Assembly (NCBI GenBank): GCA_964524835.1
Contig: CAZGEG010000020.1
Span: 1 to 64,000, forward strand
Source of the DNA: JACRCG01 sp964524835
GTDB lineage: Bacteria > Desulfobacterota > Desulfuromonadia > Geobacterales > Pseudopelobacteraceae
DNA: 64,000 bases
Reading direction: 5' to 3'
Shown here one piece after another: positions 8,953 to 17,720 of this stretch. The notes beneath the pieces were generated by a model. That model saw only the letters and a list, made by a program, of their open reading frames with translations. It did no database searches and was not told where the DNA came from. Numbering within the stretch: position 1 is the first letter of the stretch; every line of letters begins with the position of its first letter. The translations under genes were made by a program, and so were the position numbers.

Positions 8953-9654
8953 CTACTTGGCCGGTACGAACGCAGCCTTGATCTCAGCTTCAACACTGTC
9001 CAGATTGCAGTCGGGTTTGACCGCGATGCTCAAATAGTGCTGCTTGGAGTCATACAATAGCAGATGGTAGTTGGTCGTGTGGACAGCGGCCGCCTTGATC
9101 TCACCCAACCCCATCAACTCGCCGATGCTGTTGCCGGTTTTGGCCAGAAAGACACCTTTGGTAGCCAGCGCTACAGCTTCAATGCTTGAGTCCTGCACCG
9201 GTGATCCCTGCTTTTCGAGTAAAACAGCGTAGGTGACATTTTGTAATTCCTGCAAGCGGGCCGCTATTTTACTCATTGTGCGACGAGGAGTTACTGAGGG
9301 TCCGGCAGATTTGTTTGCGGTACCACCGGCATTTTCTTCATCAAGGCGGCGCAGCGCCTCAAGAAGCAGAAAATCGGTGCGGTAGTGGATGGTGCAGACG
9401 TTGGATGTCATTTCAGGATGAATATTAAAGGTTCCGCCCGGCCATTTTATGATCTCGTAAATGGCCTGTTCGCCCGATTCAGCGCCCTGCTCGGCATGGA
9501 TGATCTCACCGTCTACAAAATAAATGACACCCTGGCTGTCTCCGTATTCTACGGAAATTGCACCGGTATATTTATTGTGCCCTTTGAGCTGAATGACATC
9601 AGTCAGGGAAAGACCTGCCACCGCTCCTTTAAACCCGCTTACGTTTAGAGACAT
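8953..9654 (-). CDS. DUF4388 (PatA-like N-terminal) plus Roadblock-like protein
   Basis: The start is set at the ATG at 9654 (MSLNVSGFKGAVAG), which matches how DUF4388 domains begin; 16 upstream in-frame codons look non-coding. The 233-residue protein has a DUF4388 domain at about residues 5-105 (LSLTDVIQL, GAISVEYGDSQGVIYFVDGEIIHAE). A Roadblock-like domain follows at about 125-230 (LQELQNVTYAVLLEKQGSPV). DUF4388 is abundant in delta-proteobacteria and occurs with receiver and GTPase-regulating modules. It lies immediately upstream of the Roadblock gene and is probably co-transcribed with it. Confidence 0.7.
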   Translation of the reverse strand: MSLNVSGFKGAVAGLSLTDVIQLKGHNKYTGAISVEYGDSQGVIYFVDGEIIHAEQGAESGEQAIYEIIKWPGGTFNIHPEMTSNVCTIHYRTDFLLLEALRRLDEENAGGTANKSAGPSVTPRRTMSKIAARLQELQNVTYAVLLEKQGSPVQDSSIEAVALATKGVFLAKTGNSIGELMGLGEIKAAAVHTTNYHLLLYDSKQHYLSIAVKPDCNLDSVEAEIKAAFVPAK

Positions 9655-9766
9655 CTGTGCCAACCTGACTGAGTGATAACATCCAATATTGTCCAAATGC
9701 AATGAGCGCTATTTAAACCATAACCGAAGTACAAGTTCAAGCATGAATGTCATCCCTCACACAATA

Positions 9767-9795
9767 AACCCCGCCGGTTACCCGGCGGGGTGGGT
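9767..9795 (-). terminator. rho-independent terminator of the CoA-transferase gene
   Basis: A GC-rich stem (ACCCCGCCGG with CCGGCGGGGT around a short loop) is followed on the minus strand by TTTATTG. It lies just past the stop codon of the gene ending at 9817 and is well placed to end that transcript. Confidence 0.75.
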
Positions 9796-9816
9796 TAAAT
9801 TCATGATAGAGAGGTC

Positions 9817-11412
9817 CTATTCGCAGAGGTCGAGCTTGATATCCCAGTTTTTGATCTTCATGGTGCCGTTCTTCTCCAGATTGAGATGCATCTTGAAGGC
9901 CCGGTCCCACAACTGCGGCTCATGTGCAACCTTGCGCCGGAGACATTCAGCCAACGCCATTTCATAGTATTCGGTAAGGATCGGCTTGTACTCTGGGTGA
10001 GCACACTTCTCGATGATTACCTTGGCGCGGTCGCGCGGGCAGAGTCCGCGCACGTCGGCCAGACCCTGTTCGGTAACTACGCAGTCCAAATCGTGCTCGG
10101 TGTGGTCGATGTGTGAGCAGTGCGGGACAACACATGAGATGCCGGTCGGATCGGTCTTGCTCGGGCGGCTTGACGGAGTATGCATGATTTTCAGGAAGCC
10201 ATTGCGCAGGAAGTCGCCGGAACCGCCCAGACCATTGATCATGCGGGTTCCGCCGACCAGGGTCGAGTTGGCATGGGCATACATGTCGATCTCGACCGGA
10301 GTGTTCATGGCGATACACCCCAGACGACGGATCGGCTCGGGGGCGTTGGAGATTGAGAGGGGACGCAATGTGATCTTATCAAAGTACTTGTCCCAGTTTT
10401 CAAAGAAGCGCGGAAAGCCCGGGCTCTCGGAGAGCGAGAGCGAGCAGGAGGAGGCGCTGTCCAGACGGCCTGAATCAAACAGATCAAGCATGGTGTCCTG
10501 AAGAACTTCGGTGTAAACGGACAGGTTGTAGAATGGACCCTTTGCAAGGCCGCCGACAACGGCGTTGGCGATGGATCCGACGCCCGACTGGATCGGGAGC
10601 AGGTTGTCCGGCAAACGGCCCATTTTAACTTCATGGGAGAAGAAGTCGATGATGTGGCTGGCAATGGCTTCGGAGGATTCGTCACTATCGGTGAAGGCGC
10701 GCCCCTTGTCACGCAGCCTGGACTCTACAACGGCGATGATCTTGTTTGGATCGCATTTGATCGAGGTGGAGCCGATGCGGGAACCGGCTTTCGTGATGTT
10801 GAGTACCTGACGGTTCGGCGGTGTGCCGCAGGAGACCAGGTCATGAATGCCTTCGAACGAAGGCTGGCCGATATTAATTTCAACGATAATCCTGTCGCAC
10901 TGCATCAGGATTTCAGGGATAACGCCGCATGACGACGTCGGAACGAGGCTGCCGTCCTCGGTGATTGCTGAACATTCGATAATGGCAAGGTCGAGTTTGC
11001 CGGATTCGGTATCCTTGGTATAGAAACCGTAGCCAAGATCCTGGGCGAACAGGGAGAGATGCTTATCCCCCATGCGGATACGACCTTCATTAATACCGGC
11101 GGCGATATTTTTGCCGGTCTGGTATGGCCAGCGGCGATCGATCATGTCGTTGGCAGCCCAGCGGTCTTCTGTTTCAGCGCCCACCGAGGCACCGATAAAA
11201 AGGTTGAACTTCCATTTGCCCTGAAGGTTGTTTTTCTCAACATGTTCGGCAACAGCAATTGGGACAACTTTAGGATATCCTGCCGGGGTAAAGCCGGACC
11301 AGCCGAGATTCATACCTGGCTTGAAAAACTGAACGGTTTGCTCGGCCGTCATGACCTTGCTCAAAAGTGACTTGTGGCGCACGCGATCCTGAAGAGTTCC
11401 GTAATCTGACAT
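9817..11412 (-). CDS. acetyl-CoA hydrolase/transferase family; likely succinyl:acetate CoA-transferase
   Basis: The 531-residue protein is a full-length class I CoA-transferase of the AarC/acetyl-CoA hydrolase family. Visible landmarks are the glycine loop IQSGVGSIANAVVGGL, the likely catalytic Glu in SVYTEVLQDT, and the C-terminal motif DLDCVVTEQGLADVRGL. In Geobacter relatives such enzymes move CoA from succinyl-CoA to acetate, activating acetate and replacing succinyl-CoA synthetase in the TCA cycle. Hydrolase or other acyl specificity cannot be excluded by sequence alone. The start has GGAGG eight bases upstream, a strong promoter candidate lies about 140 bp upstream, and a terminator follows, so it is monocistronic. 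Confidence 0.88.
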   Translation of the reverse strand: MSDYGTLQDRVRHKSLLSKVMTAEQTVQFFKPGMNLGWSGFTPAGYPKVVPIAVAEHVEKNNLQGKWKFNLFIGASVGAETEDRWAANDMIDRRWPYQTGKNIAAGINEGRIRMGDKHLSLFAQDLGYGFYTKDTESGKLDLAIIECSAITEDGSLVPTSSCGVIPEILMQCDRIIVEINIGQPSFEGIHDLVSCGTPPNRQVLNITKAGSRIGSTSIKCDPNKIIAVVESRLRDKGRAFTDSDESSEAIASHIIDFFSHEVKMGRLPDNLLPIQSGVGSIANAVVGGLAKGPFYNLSVYTEVLQDTMLDLFDSGRLDSASSCSLSLSESPGFPRFFENWDKYFDKITLRPLSISNAPEPIRRLGCIAMNTPVEIDMYAHANSTLVGGTRMINGLGGSGDFLRNGFLKIMHTPSSRPSKTDPTGISCVVPHCSHIDHTEHDLDCVVTEQGLADVRGLCPRDRAKVIIEKCAHPEYKPILTEYYEMALAECLRRKVAHEPQLWDRAFKMHLNLEKNGTMKIKNWDIKLDLCE

Positions 11413-11520
11413 TTACTACCTCCTGTTTGTTTTTTGTGTTTACAGGCTAAAACCTGCGTTGATAGGCAACTGAATCACCGATTACTTCGAAAGGCAGTCT
11501 GCAATGATATCAAGCTATTA

Positions 11521-11533
11521 TGTACAAAGTACA
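11521..11533. promoter_or_regulatory. possible operator dyad TGTACAAAGTACA
   Basis: A perfect palindrome with a 3-bp centre lies just downstream of the predicted start of transcription for the CoA-transferase gene, where a repressor could block elongation. The regulator is unknown. Confidence 0.35.
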
Positions 11534-11557
11534 TCTCGGCGGCCCGAGTAGAACCGG

Positions 11558-11586
11558 ATTCTACGCATACGTTCATGTTTCGTCAA
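11558..11586 (-). promoter_or_regulatory. sigma-70 type promoter for the CoA-transferase gene
   Basis: On the minus strand TTGACG and TAGAAT are separated by exactly 17 bp, matching five of six consensus bases in each hexamer. The predicted transcript would have a leader of about 140 nt before the start codon at 11412. Confidence 0.65.
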
Positions 11587-11611
11587 GCTAAAAAGTATCC
11601 AGGATTGCCTC

Positions 11612-11902
11612 TCAGACTTCGTAATCAACAGCCACAACAGACGAGCAGACCGCCTTCATATGCGGCACAACTTCTCCGGCGTGATAGGGATGAACCTGAT
11701 AGGCCTGCAGATCTTCTAGCGAGTCAAAGCGGGTTGTAAGCGCGATGTCGTACGACCGCTCCGACCTGATTACATCAACACCGACTTCAAGGTGGCGCAG
11801 CAGTCCGATCCTGCCGTCCATACTGAGCAGCTTGTTACGGGTCGCCTCCAGATTTTCAGCAGTGGGCTCCACCAGTTTGAATAATACAATGTGGGTAATC
11901 AT
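11612..11902 (-). CDS. Dabb family stress-responsive alpha/beta barrel protein
   Basis: The 96-residue protein from the ATG at 11902 (AAGGA upstream) begins MITHIVLFKL and ends in a second beta strand region, the pattern of a Dabb (dimeric alpha-beta barrel) domain. SYDIALTTRFDSLEDLQAYQ and the conserved HPYH segment support it. Members are small cytoplasmic proteins of mostly unknown function, some linked to stress. It stands alone between the CoA-transferase promoter region and the Smr gene. Confidence 0.8.
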   Translation of the reverse strand: MITHIVLFKLVEPTAENLEATRNKLLSMDGRIGLLRHLEVGVDVIRSERSYDIALTTRFDSLEDLQAYQVHPYHAGEVVPHMKAVCSSVVAVDYEV

Positions 11903-12006
11903 GGATTTGTTCCTTTCCGGGGGGCAAGTATGAAGCAAGGGGTCTCTGTATACAACGCCTTCATAACGCTGTCAATGCAGCAGTCTGCAATCACGGCGGT
12001 CACCGT

Positions 12007-12711
12007 TTATTCAGGGGGGGGGAGCTTACGCAGGAAAACAACATACGCACCGCTGCCGCCCATTTCTCGAGGGGCCGGAGAAAACTCCACTACGGTCTTC
12101 CGTCCGGCATCTCGCAGCCATGAAGAAACGGCCTGGTGTAGCACCGGCTCTTCGGGAGAATGGATTCCCTTACCGGTGATCACCAGAACCGCTTTTTGAC
12201 CCTTTTGTTGAGCGGAGTGCAGGAACCGGGGCAGCGCCTCCAGTGCCTCCTCACGCGTCAGGCCATGCAGATCAAGCTGGTGACTGACCGAAACGACACC
12301 CCGCTTGACCTGCCGGAGGCGGTTGCCGGCCAGCGGCTGCATCTCACTCTCGTCAATGGTAGAATCGGTAAATTTTTTATCAAGGTTCAGTCTGCCGATC
12401 TCCTGGAGGAACGCGCCTTCTTCGACAACCAGAAGATCCTCCCCGGTTTTCCTGCCTGTTTTCTGCGGAGGATGCGACCCTGCGCGTTCCGGCTTTATTC
12501 CGGAAGCCTGAAACGGTCGCACATCCGATACCGCCTGGAGGAACAGGTCCAGACCGTTGTCAGCCGTCTCAGGCACGTTATTGGCGGCGGGCCGAATCGG
12601 CTCCGCCGGTTCGGCCTCCGGTACGGAAATCCCTTTCAGGGACCCAAAAGGGGTGACATGAAACTCTTTCGGTTTGGGCGGATTTTGTTGCCGTTGATTT
12701 TTTTTGGCCAC
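12007..12711 (-). CDS. Smr domain protein (MutS2 C-terminal-like)
   Basis: The 234-residue protein has a disordered Pro/Gln/Lys-rich N-terminus (about residues 1-130) and a C-terminal Smr domain. The domain carries the LDLHG motif (HQLDLHGLTREEALEALPRFL) and the TGKGIHS loop. Stand-alone Smr proteins are DNA or RNA endonucleases. A recent link of Smr proteins to stalled-ribosome rescue is known for other members, but which role applies here is open. Its start lies four bases from the stop of the upstream OmpA-family gene, so the two are in one operon. Confidence 0.85.
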   Translation of the reverse strand: MAKKNQRQQNPPKPKEFHVTPFGSLKGISVPEAEPAEPIRPAANNVPETADNGLDLFLQAVSDVRPFQASGIKPERAGSHPPQKTGRKTGEDLLVVEEGAFLQEIGRLNLDKKFTDSTIDESEMQPLAGNRLRQVKRGVVSVSHQLDLHGLTREEALEALPRFLHSAQQKGQKAVLVITGKGIHSPEEPVLHQAVSSWLRDAGRKTVVEFSPAPREMGGSGAYVVFLRKLPPPE

Positions 12712-12714
12712 TTG

Positions 12715-13557
12715 TCAGTCCTTTGCGACCAGCGTTATTTCAATGCGGCGGTTTTTGGCACGCCCTTCCTTGGTACCGTTGTCGGCAACCGGTTTGTGTT
12801 CAGCAAAGGCAGCTGCCGAGAGGTTGCGCGGATCGATCCCCTGCTGCTGAAGAAACTTGGTGACGTTTATGGCACGGGCAGCCGACAGCTCCCAGTTGGT
12901 AGGAAAGGTGCGCGTCAGCCCGCCCGTGATCTGAACGACATCCGTATGCCCCTCGATCCGGATGGCCTTGTTACTGACATTTTTCAGAGTTCCAACCATC
13001 TTGTCCAGAATATCCAGCCCCTCCGGCTTGACATCAGCCCTTCCGGAATCAAACAGGATGGCGGCCTCCAAATTCACCGTCAGCTTCCCCTTCAGCTCGG
13101 ATATGGTTACCTGCCCCTGGGAAATCTCGTTCTTCATGTTGGCAAGAAGCTGCTCGTACGTACCGCTGACCTCTTTAACCTTTTCCTCTTTCGCTTTCTC
13201 GAGTTCTGAAACATCACCGGTCAGTTTATCATTTACAACTTTCAGCTCAGCCACCTGCTGGCGCATCTCACTGATGTTTTTCGACAAGGTGTCTGATTTC
13301 GCCCTGAGAATGTCCTCCAGCTGCTTCTTGTCAGCGGCTAGGACTGCAGCATCCTCGGTAAGTCTGTTAAACCGGGTTTTCAGTGCGGCATTTTCCAGTA
13401 CCAGCTTTTTGTAGGTCTGCTGCAGTCCGGCCAGCTCCTTTGACACTCCGTCGGCTTCCTCTACCTTTTTCAGGTACGTACTTTCGGCAACCAGACAGCC
13501 GCTGGCGGACAGCATAAACAGTCCACCACATAAAATAGCAAGTACTCGTTTGATCAT
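12715..13557 (-). CDS. OmpA-family peptidoglycan-binding lipoprotein with coiled coil
   Basis: The 280-residue protein has a signal peptide with lipobox LSASGC (Cys about residue 21) and a long coiled coil over about residues 30-150 rich in Lys, Glu and Leu. A C-terminal OmpA-like domain covers about residues 155-278: LFDSGRADVKPEGLDIL, then RIEGHTDVVQI, then AKNRRIEITLV. It should be an outer-membrane lipoprotein tethered to peptidoglycan, with the coiled coil spanning the periplasm, an arrangement like MotB-less OmpA/Pal relatives. A GGGGG ribosome site precedes the ATG. Confidence 0.88.
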   Translation of the reverse strand: MIKRVLAILCGGLFMLSASGCLVAESTYLKKVEEADGVSKELAGLQQTYKKLVLENAALKTRFNRLTEDAAVLAADKKQLEDILRAKSDTLSKNISEMRQQVAELKVVNDKLTGDVSELEKAKEEKVKEVSGTYEQLLANMKNEISQGQVTISELKGKLTVNLEAAILFDSGRADVKPEGLDILDKMVGTLKNVSNKAIRIEGHTDVVQITGGLTRTFPTNWELSAARAINVTKFLQQQGIDPRNLSAAAFAEHKPVADNGTKEGRAKNRRIEITLVAKD

Positions 13558-13674
13558 GATCCAACCCCCGGCAATTAGATACGTATCCGGGTTTTATATC
13601 ATACAATCCGGATTTTGGAACTGCTGAATATGCAACTTCCTGAATTTAATTACCGCAATAAAACCGGCTCCGGC

Positions 13675-13703
13675 TTGACATGGCGGCACTTTACGGCTAC
13701 AAG
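13675..13703 (+). promoter_or_regulatory. sigma-70 type promoter for the cobM operon
   Basis: TTGACA at 13675-13680 is separated by 17 bp from TACAAG at 13698-13703, giving a perfect -35 and a 4/6 -10 match. It lies 45 bp upstream of the cobM start at 13748. No cobalamin riboswitch was recognised in this 190-bp divergent spacer. Confidence 0.6.
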
Positions 13704-13747
13704 ATGCAGCACAGATCAGTTGATATTTATGTAGCGACGGAGAGCAG

Positions 13748-14527
13748 ATGTCAGCCAGAGTATCATTTGTAGGAGCCGGCCCGGGTGCGGCCGACCTGAT
13801 CACTATCCGCGGCGCGCGACTGCTGCGGCATGCCGACGTCATCATATTTGCCGGCAGCCTGGTGGACCGGAAGCTGGTCCAGCTCTATGCAACCAGGGCC
13901 GATATCCATGATTCCGCCGGAATGACGCTGTCTGAGGTCATAACCGTGATGATGGATGCGGTTGAATCGGGACGGAGTGTCGTCCGGCTGCACACCGGCG
14001 ACCCGTCCATCTACGGGGCCATTCAGGAGCAGATGGAGGCGCTCGACCGATTGAAGATCGATTATCAGGTCGTACCGGGAGTAACCAGCGCCTTCGCCGC
14101 GGCGGCAGCGCTCAAGCAGGAGCTTACCCTACCGGAACTTTCACAGACGGTCATTATCACCCGCATCGAAGGTCGCACTCCGGTGCCGGAACGGGAACAG
14201 CTGCATGCAATCGCAAAACTTGGAGCCACGATGGTGATCTACCTTTCGGTCGACATGGTAGAGAAGGTCGTTGACCAGCTCCTGCAGGGCGCCTATACGA
14301 AAGACACCCCTGCGGCGGTCGTCTGCCGGGCATCATGGGACGACGAACAGATTATTCAATGCACCCTGGCGGATCTTGCCGAAAAAGTGCGCCTGGCGGG
14401 CATCGACCGCCAGGCGCTGATCATCGTCGGCGATGTGCTGGCCGCCCGCCGCGAAGGGCTCAAGGCAAAATCGCTGTTGTACGACGAGGGGTTTTCTCAT
14501 GGTTTCCGGGAAGGACTCGGCGCCTGA
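13748..14527 (+). CDS. cobM: (cobalt-)precorrin-4 C11-methyltransferase
   Basis: The 259-residue enzyme is a tetrapyrrole methylase. VSFVGAGPGAADLITIRGARLL is split here into its parts: the N-terminal glycine loop VGAGPGAADL, then GDPSIYGA (the SAM-binding DxSxYG region), PGVTSAFAAAAAL and the C-terminal VCRASWDDE. It methylates C11 of the corrin precursor during cobalamin synthesis. The adjacent cbiG shows the anaerobic (cobalt-early) pathway is used, so CbiF is an equivalent name. The start has GGAGA seven bases upstream and the gene overlaps cbiG. Confidence 0.93.
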   Translation: MSARVSFVGAGPGAADLITIRGARLLRHADVIIFAGSLVDRKLVQLYATRADIHDSAGMTLSEVITVMMDAVESGRSVVRLHTGDPSIYGAIQEQMEALDRLKIDYQVVPGVTSAFAAAAALKQELTLPELSQTVIITRIEGRTPVPEREQLHAIAKLGATMVIYLSVDMVEKVVDQLLQGAYTKDTPAAVVCRASWDDEQIIQCTLADLAEKVRLAGIDRQALIIVGDVLAARREGLKAKSLLYDEGFSHGFREGLGA

Positions 14528-15593
14528 GATGCGCATCGCGGTCATTGCCATAACCAGGGGGGGAGCCCTGCTGGGTCACAGGCTATGCGAGACCATGTCA
14601 GGTCTCGGGTTCTACGTATCCCGCCGCTACGCCGGTCAGGCAGGCAACAGGTGCCAGTGCTTCGATCCGGCCGGTCTCACGACCCTGATTGCCGGGCTCT
14701 GGAAGCAGTACGACGGTTTCGTGCTGATCATGGCGACCGGCATCGTGGTGCGGATAATCGCGCCGCTGCTGGAGTCGAAGGAGACCGATCCGGCGGTCGT
14801 GGTAATGGACGATGCCGGCAGATTTGCCATTTCGCTCCTCTCCGGACACCTGGGGGGGGCCAACGAGCTGGCCGAGCGCTGCGCCTTTGCCTCCGGTGCC
14901 CGGGCGGTGGTCACCACCGCCACCGATGCCAACAGCCTCCCCTCCTTCGACATGCTTGCAAAAGAGCAGGGGTGGGTCATCGATGACATCAGCCGGGTCA
15001 AGACCCTCAACACACTGCTGCTCGATGACGAGGAGATTGCCGTTGTAGACCCGACCGGGCAGACCCGCTCCTGGCTGCATGGCCGCGGGAGGATCGCCTA
15101 TTACGAAACCTTAGCCGAGGCAACGGGGACCACGGCACGCGGCTTTCTTTTTGTCACCAACCGCCATCTGCCGCAGCAGATCACTCCGGAACGTCTGCTG
15201 ATCCTGCGCCCCCGCAACCTAGTGCTCGGAATCGGCTGCAATCGCGGCACACCTGCCGATGAAATCGAGGCTTTTGTAGCGACCCACCTCAAGCGGCTGT
15301 TCCTCTCCCCCAAAAGCGTCAGCAGCATTGCCTCGGTCGCAGCCAAACGCGATGAAGCCGGCCTGGCAGAATTCGCAGAGCGACTGGGGGTCCCGTTTCG
15401 CTGTTTCGAGACCGACGAACTGGATCAGGTCGCCTTTCCCTCCCCCCCCTCGGAGCACGCCCTGGCAGCGGTCGGCGTCGCCGGCGTCGCAGAACCTGCC
15501 GCTATTCTTGCCTCAGGTGGCGGACGGCTGCTGCTGAAAAAGGTCAAATCCGCGAATGTCACCCTGGCGGTGGCCGAGCTCAAGGGAGAGTAG
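14499..15593 (+). CDS. cbiG: cobalt-precorrin-5A hydrolase CbiG
   Basis: The protein shows the CbiG order: an N-terminal domain beginning MRIAVIAITRGG, a mid domain with the SGHLGGANELAE motif and TTATDAN, and a C-terminal CbiG/CobE-like domain starting GIGCNRGTPADEIEAF. It opens the delta-lactone ring of cobalt-precorrin-5A and releases acetaldehyde, a step specific to the anaerobic pathway. Two starts are possible: ATG 14499 with GAGGGG seven bases upstream, or ATG 14529 which is where the family normally begins. I list the first because of its ribosome site; it would overlap cobM by 29 bp. Confidence 0.9.
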   Translation: MVSGKDSAPEMRIAVIAITRGGALLGHRLCETMSGLGFYVSRRYAGQAGNRCQCFDPAGLTTLIAGLWKQYDGFVLIMATGIVVRIIAPLLESKETDPAVVVMDDAGRFAISLLSGHLGGANELAERCAFASGARAVVTTATDANSLPSFDMLAKEQGWVIDDISRVKTLNTLLLDDEEIAVVDPTGQTRSWLHGRGRIAYYETLAEATGTTARGFLFVTNRHLPQQITPERLLILRPRNLVLGIGCNRGTPADEIEAFVATHLKRLFLSPKSVSSIASVAAKRDEAGLAEFAERLGVPFRCFETDELDQVAFPSPPSEHALAAVGVAGVAEPAAILASGGGRLLLKKVKSANVTLAVAELKGE

Positions 15594-15598
15594 CCGCT

Positions 15599-16594
15599 AT
15601 GCCGAACCTGCCTATTATCGCCATCACCATGGGGGACCCCTGCGGAATCGGCCCGGAAATCATCATTAAGGCGCTGCAGTCGCCGGAGGTCGCAGAAATT
15701 TGCGTTCCGGTCGTGATCGGCGACCGGCTAGCACTGGAGCGGGCGCTTTCCGTATGCGGTTCTGCCCTGAAAATCAGTGAAATAGCCACTGTTGAGGATG
15801 CGCGTACCGTAACCGAAGGCAGCATTCCGCTGCTGGCGCTATCACACCTGGCGGAGGGGGAGATGGCCTACGGCGCTCCGTCTGTTGCGGCCGGGGATGC
15901 GGTCTACCGCTACATCTGCCATGCGGCGAGCCTCTGCCTCGACGGCCGGGTATCTGCCATGACAACCGCCCCGATCAGCAAGGAGTCCATGCATCGGGCC
16001 GGCCACGACTATCCCGGCCATACCGAACTGCTGGCCGAACTGTGCGGGACGGACAACTTCGTCATGATGCTGGCCGGAGATCTGCTGCGGGTCAGTCTGG
16101 TGACAATCCATGAGGCACTGGCCGATGTCCCGCGCTTCGTGACCTTCGACCAGGTACTCAAGACCATACGCATCACGGCTGAGGGTGTGGCACGTCTGAC
16201 CGGAAAGGTGGCGCCGAAGCTGGCGGTACTGGCGCTCAACCCCCATTGCGGCGAAGGGGGGAAGTTCGGCACCCAGGAAACGGAGATTATCATACCGGCG
16301 ATCAGGGCCGCCCGGCGTGAGGGGATCGATGCAGAAGGTCCGCTTTCGGCCGACACCCTGTTCCATTTTGCCCGGCAGGGAGGCTATGATGGGGTGGTGG
16401 CCATGTACCACGATCAGGGGCTGATCCCGCTCAAGATGCTGCACTTTGACGATGCTGTTAACATAACCCTCGGACTCCCGATCGTCCGCACCTCGGTTGA
16501 CCACGGCACCGCCTACAACCTGGCCGGGACCGGCAAGGCCTCGGAAAGCAGCCTGCTGGCAGCGATCAGGATGGCTGCCGGGATGGTATCGTAA
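15599..16594 (+). CDS. pdxA: 4-hydroxythreonine-4-phosphate dehydrogenase PdxA
   Basis: The 331-residue protein carries the PdxA signatures: ITMGDPCGIGPE at the N-terminus, TTAPISKE, and the metal-ligand histidines in GHTELLAE, LNPHCGE and MYHDQGL. The substrate loop VRTSVDHGTAYNLAG is also present. It oxidises 4-phosphohydroxythreonine in pyridoxal phosphate synthesis. It starts five bases after cbiG, with GGGAGAG upstream. Its partner pdxJ is not in the window, so it is embedded here among cobalamin and menaquinone genes. A PdxA-like paralogue with another substrate cannot be fully excluded. Confidence 0.9.
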   Translation: MPNLPIIAITMGDPCGIGPEIIIKALQSPEVAEICVPVVIGDRLALERALSVCGSALKISEIATVEDARTVTEGSIPLLALSHLAEGEMAYGAPSVAAGDAVYRYICHAASLCLDGRVSAMTTAPISKESMHRAGHDYPGHTELLAELCGTDNFVMMLAGDLLRVSLVTIHEALADVPRFVTFDQVLKTIRITAEGVARLTGKVAPKLAVLALNPHCGEGGKFGTQETEIIIPAIRAARREGIDAEGPLSADTLFHFARQGGYDGVVAMYHDQGLIPLKMLHFDDAVNITLGLPIVRTSVDHGTAYNLAGTGKASESSLLAAIRMAAGMVS

Positions 16595-16640
16595 AGCTTT
16601 CCCCTTGCACTAGCTCCCCGTTTTTCGTAGACTCCCTGTT

Positions 16641-17720
16641 ATGATAACCTTTGAAACCATATCCGCAAAAGTCCGCACCGGGCAGCGCATCACCTCTGAC
16701 GAGGCGCTCTTCCTCTTCAGTTCCAATGATCTGCTGGAAATCGGTGAACTGGCAGCGCTGGCCAACAAACGAAAAAACGGTGCGCACGTTTTTTTCAACG
16801 TCAACCGCCACATCAACCCGACCAACGTCTGCGTCAACCGCTGCGCATTCTGCGCCTTCTCTCGAACCACCGGCGAAGACGGCGCCTACACACTGGCACT
16901 GGACGAAATCTGCCGCCGGGCTCACGCGGCGGAGGAAGAGGGGGCAACCGAAGTGCATATCGTCGGCGGCCTGCACCCCGATCTGGCCTTCGAGTTCTAC
17001 GAAGAAGTCCTGCGAAACATCCGCCACACCTCACCAGGATTGCATATCAAGGCCTTTACCGCCGTGGAGATCGAATATTTTTCCCGCATTTCCGGTCTGT
17101 CGGTCGAAAAGGTTCTCCAGCGCCTTATGAATGCCGGCCTCGGCTCCATGCCGGGCGGCGGCGCCGAAATCCTGGTGGAGGAGGTGCGGCAGAAAATATG
17201 CCCCGAGAAAATACCGGGAGCCCGCTGGCTGGAGATCATCCGCCTGGCACACCTGGCCGGCCTGAAGACCAACGCCACCATGCTCTACGGACATGTCGAA
17301 ACTGCTGCCGACCGGGTGGCACATATGGAGATGTTGCGTGACCTTCAGGACGAAACGAATGGTTTCCAGGCCTTTATCCCGTTGGCGTTCCAGACGGAAA
17401 ATTCAGATCTGAAGCTGGAGGTTAAGGGGACCTCCGGCCTCGATGATCTCAAGACATTGGCGATTGCCCGGATTTTTCTCGACAATTTCGACCATATCAA
17501 GGCCTACTGGATCATGCTGGGCGAGAAGATCGCCCAGGTTTCACTCGCCTTCGGGGTCAACGATCTTGATGGTACCGTTGTCGAAGAGAAGATCGGTCAT
17601 GATGCCGGTGCACAGACCCCGCAATCACAGACGAAAGAGGGGATCATCCGACTGATCAGAAAAGCGGGAAAGATTCCTGTTGAGCGTGACACCCTGTATC
17701 ATCCGATCCGCAGTTACTGA
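16641..17720 (+). CDS. mqnE: aminofutalosine synthase MqnE (radical SAM)
   Basis: The 359-residue radical SAM enzyme has the cluster-binding motif CVNRCAFC within NPTNVCVNRCAFCAFSR, the typical MqnE context. HIVGGLHPDL, GGGAEIL and a C-terminal radical SAM extension follow. It condenses SAM with chorismate-derived 3-enolpyruvyl-benzoate to give aminofutalosine, the first committed step after MqnA in futalosine-dependent menaquinone synthesis. Menaquinone is the expected respiratory quinone of such an anaerobe. No mqnA, mqnB, mqnC or mqnD is visible in the window. The Shine-Dalgarno is weak, and its stop overlaps the next gene's ATG. Confidence 0.92.
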   Translation: MITFETISAKVRTGQRITSDEALFLFSSNDLLEIGELAALANKRKNGAHVFFNVNRHINPTNVCVNRCAFCAFSRTTGEDGAYTLALDEICRRAHAAEEEGATEVHIVGGLHPDLAFEFYEEVLRNIRHTSPGLHIKAFTAVEIEYFSRISGLSVEKVLQRLMNAGLGSMPGGGAEILVEEVRQKICPEKIPGARWLEIIRLAHLAGLKTNATMLYGHVETAADRVAHMEMLRDLQDETNGFQAFIPLAFQTENSDLKLEVKGTSGLDDLKTLAIARIFLDNFDHIKAYWIMLGEKIAQVSLAFGVNDLDGTVVEEKIGHDAGAQTPQSQTKEGIIRLIRKAGKIPVERDTLYHPIRSY

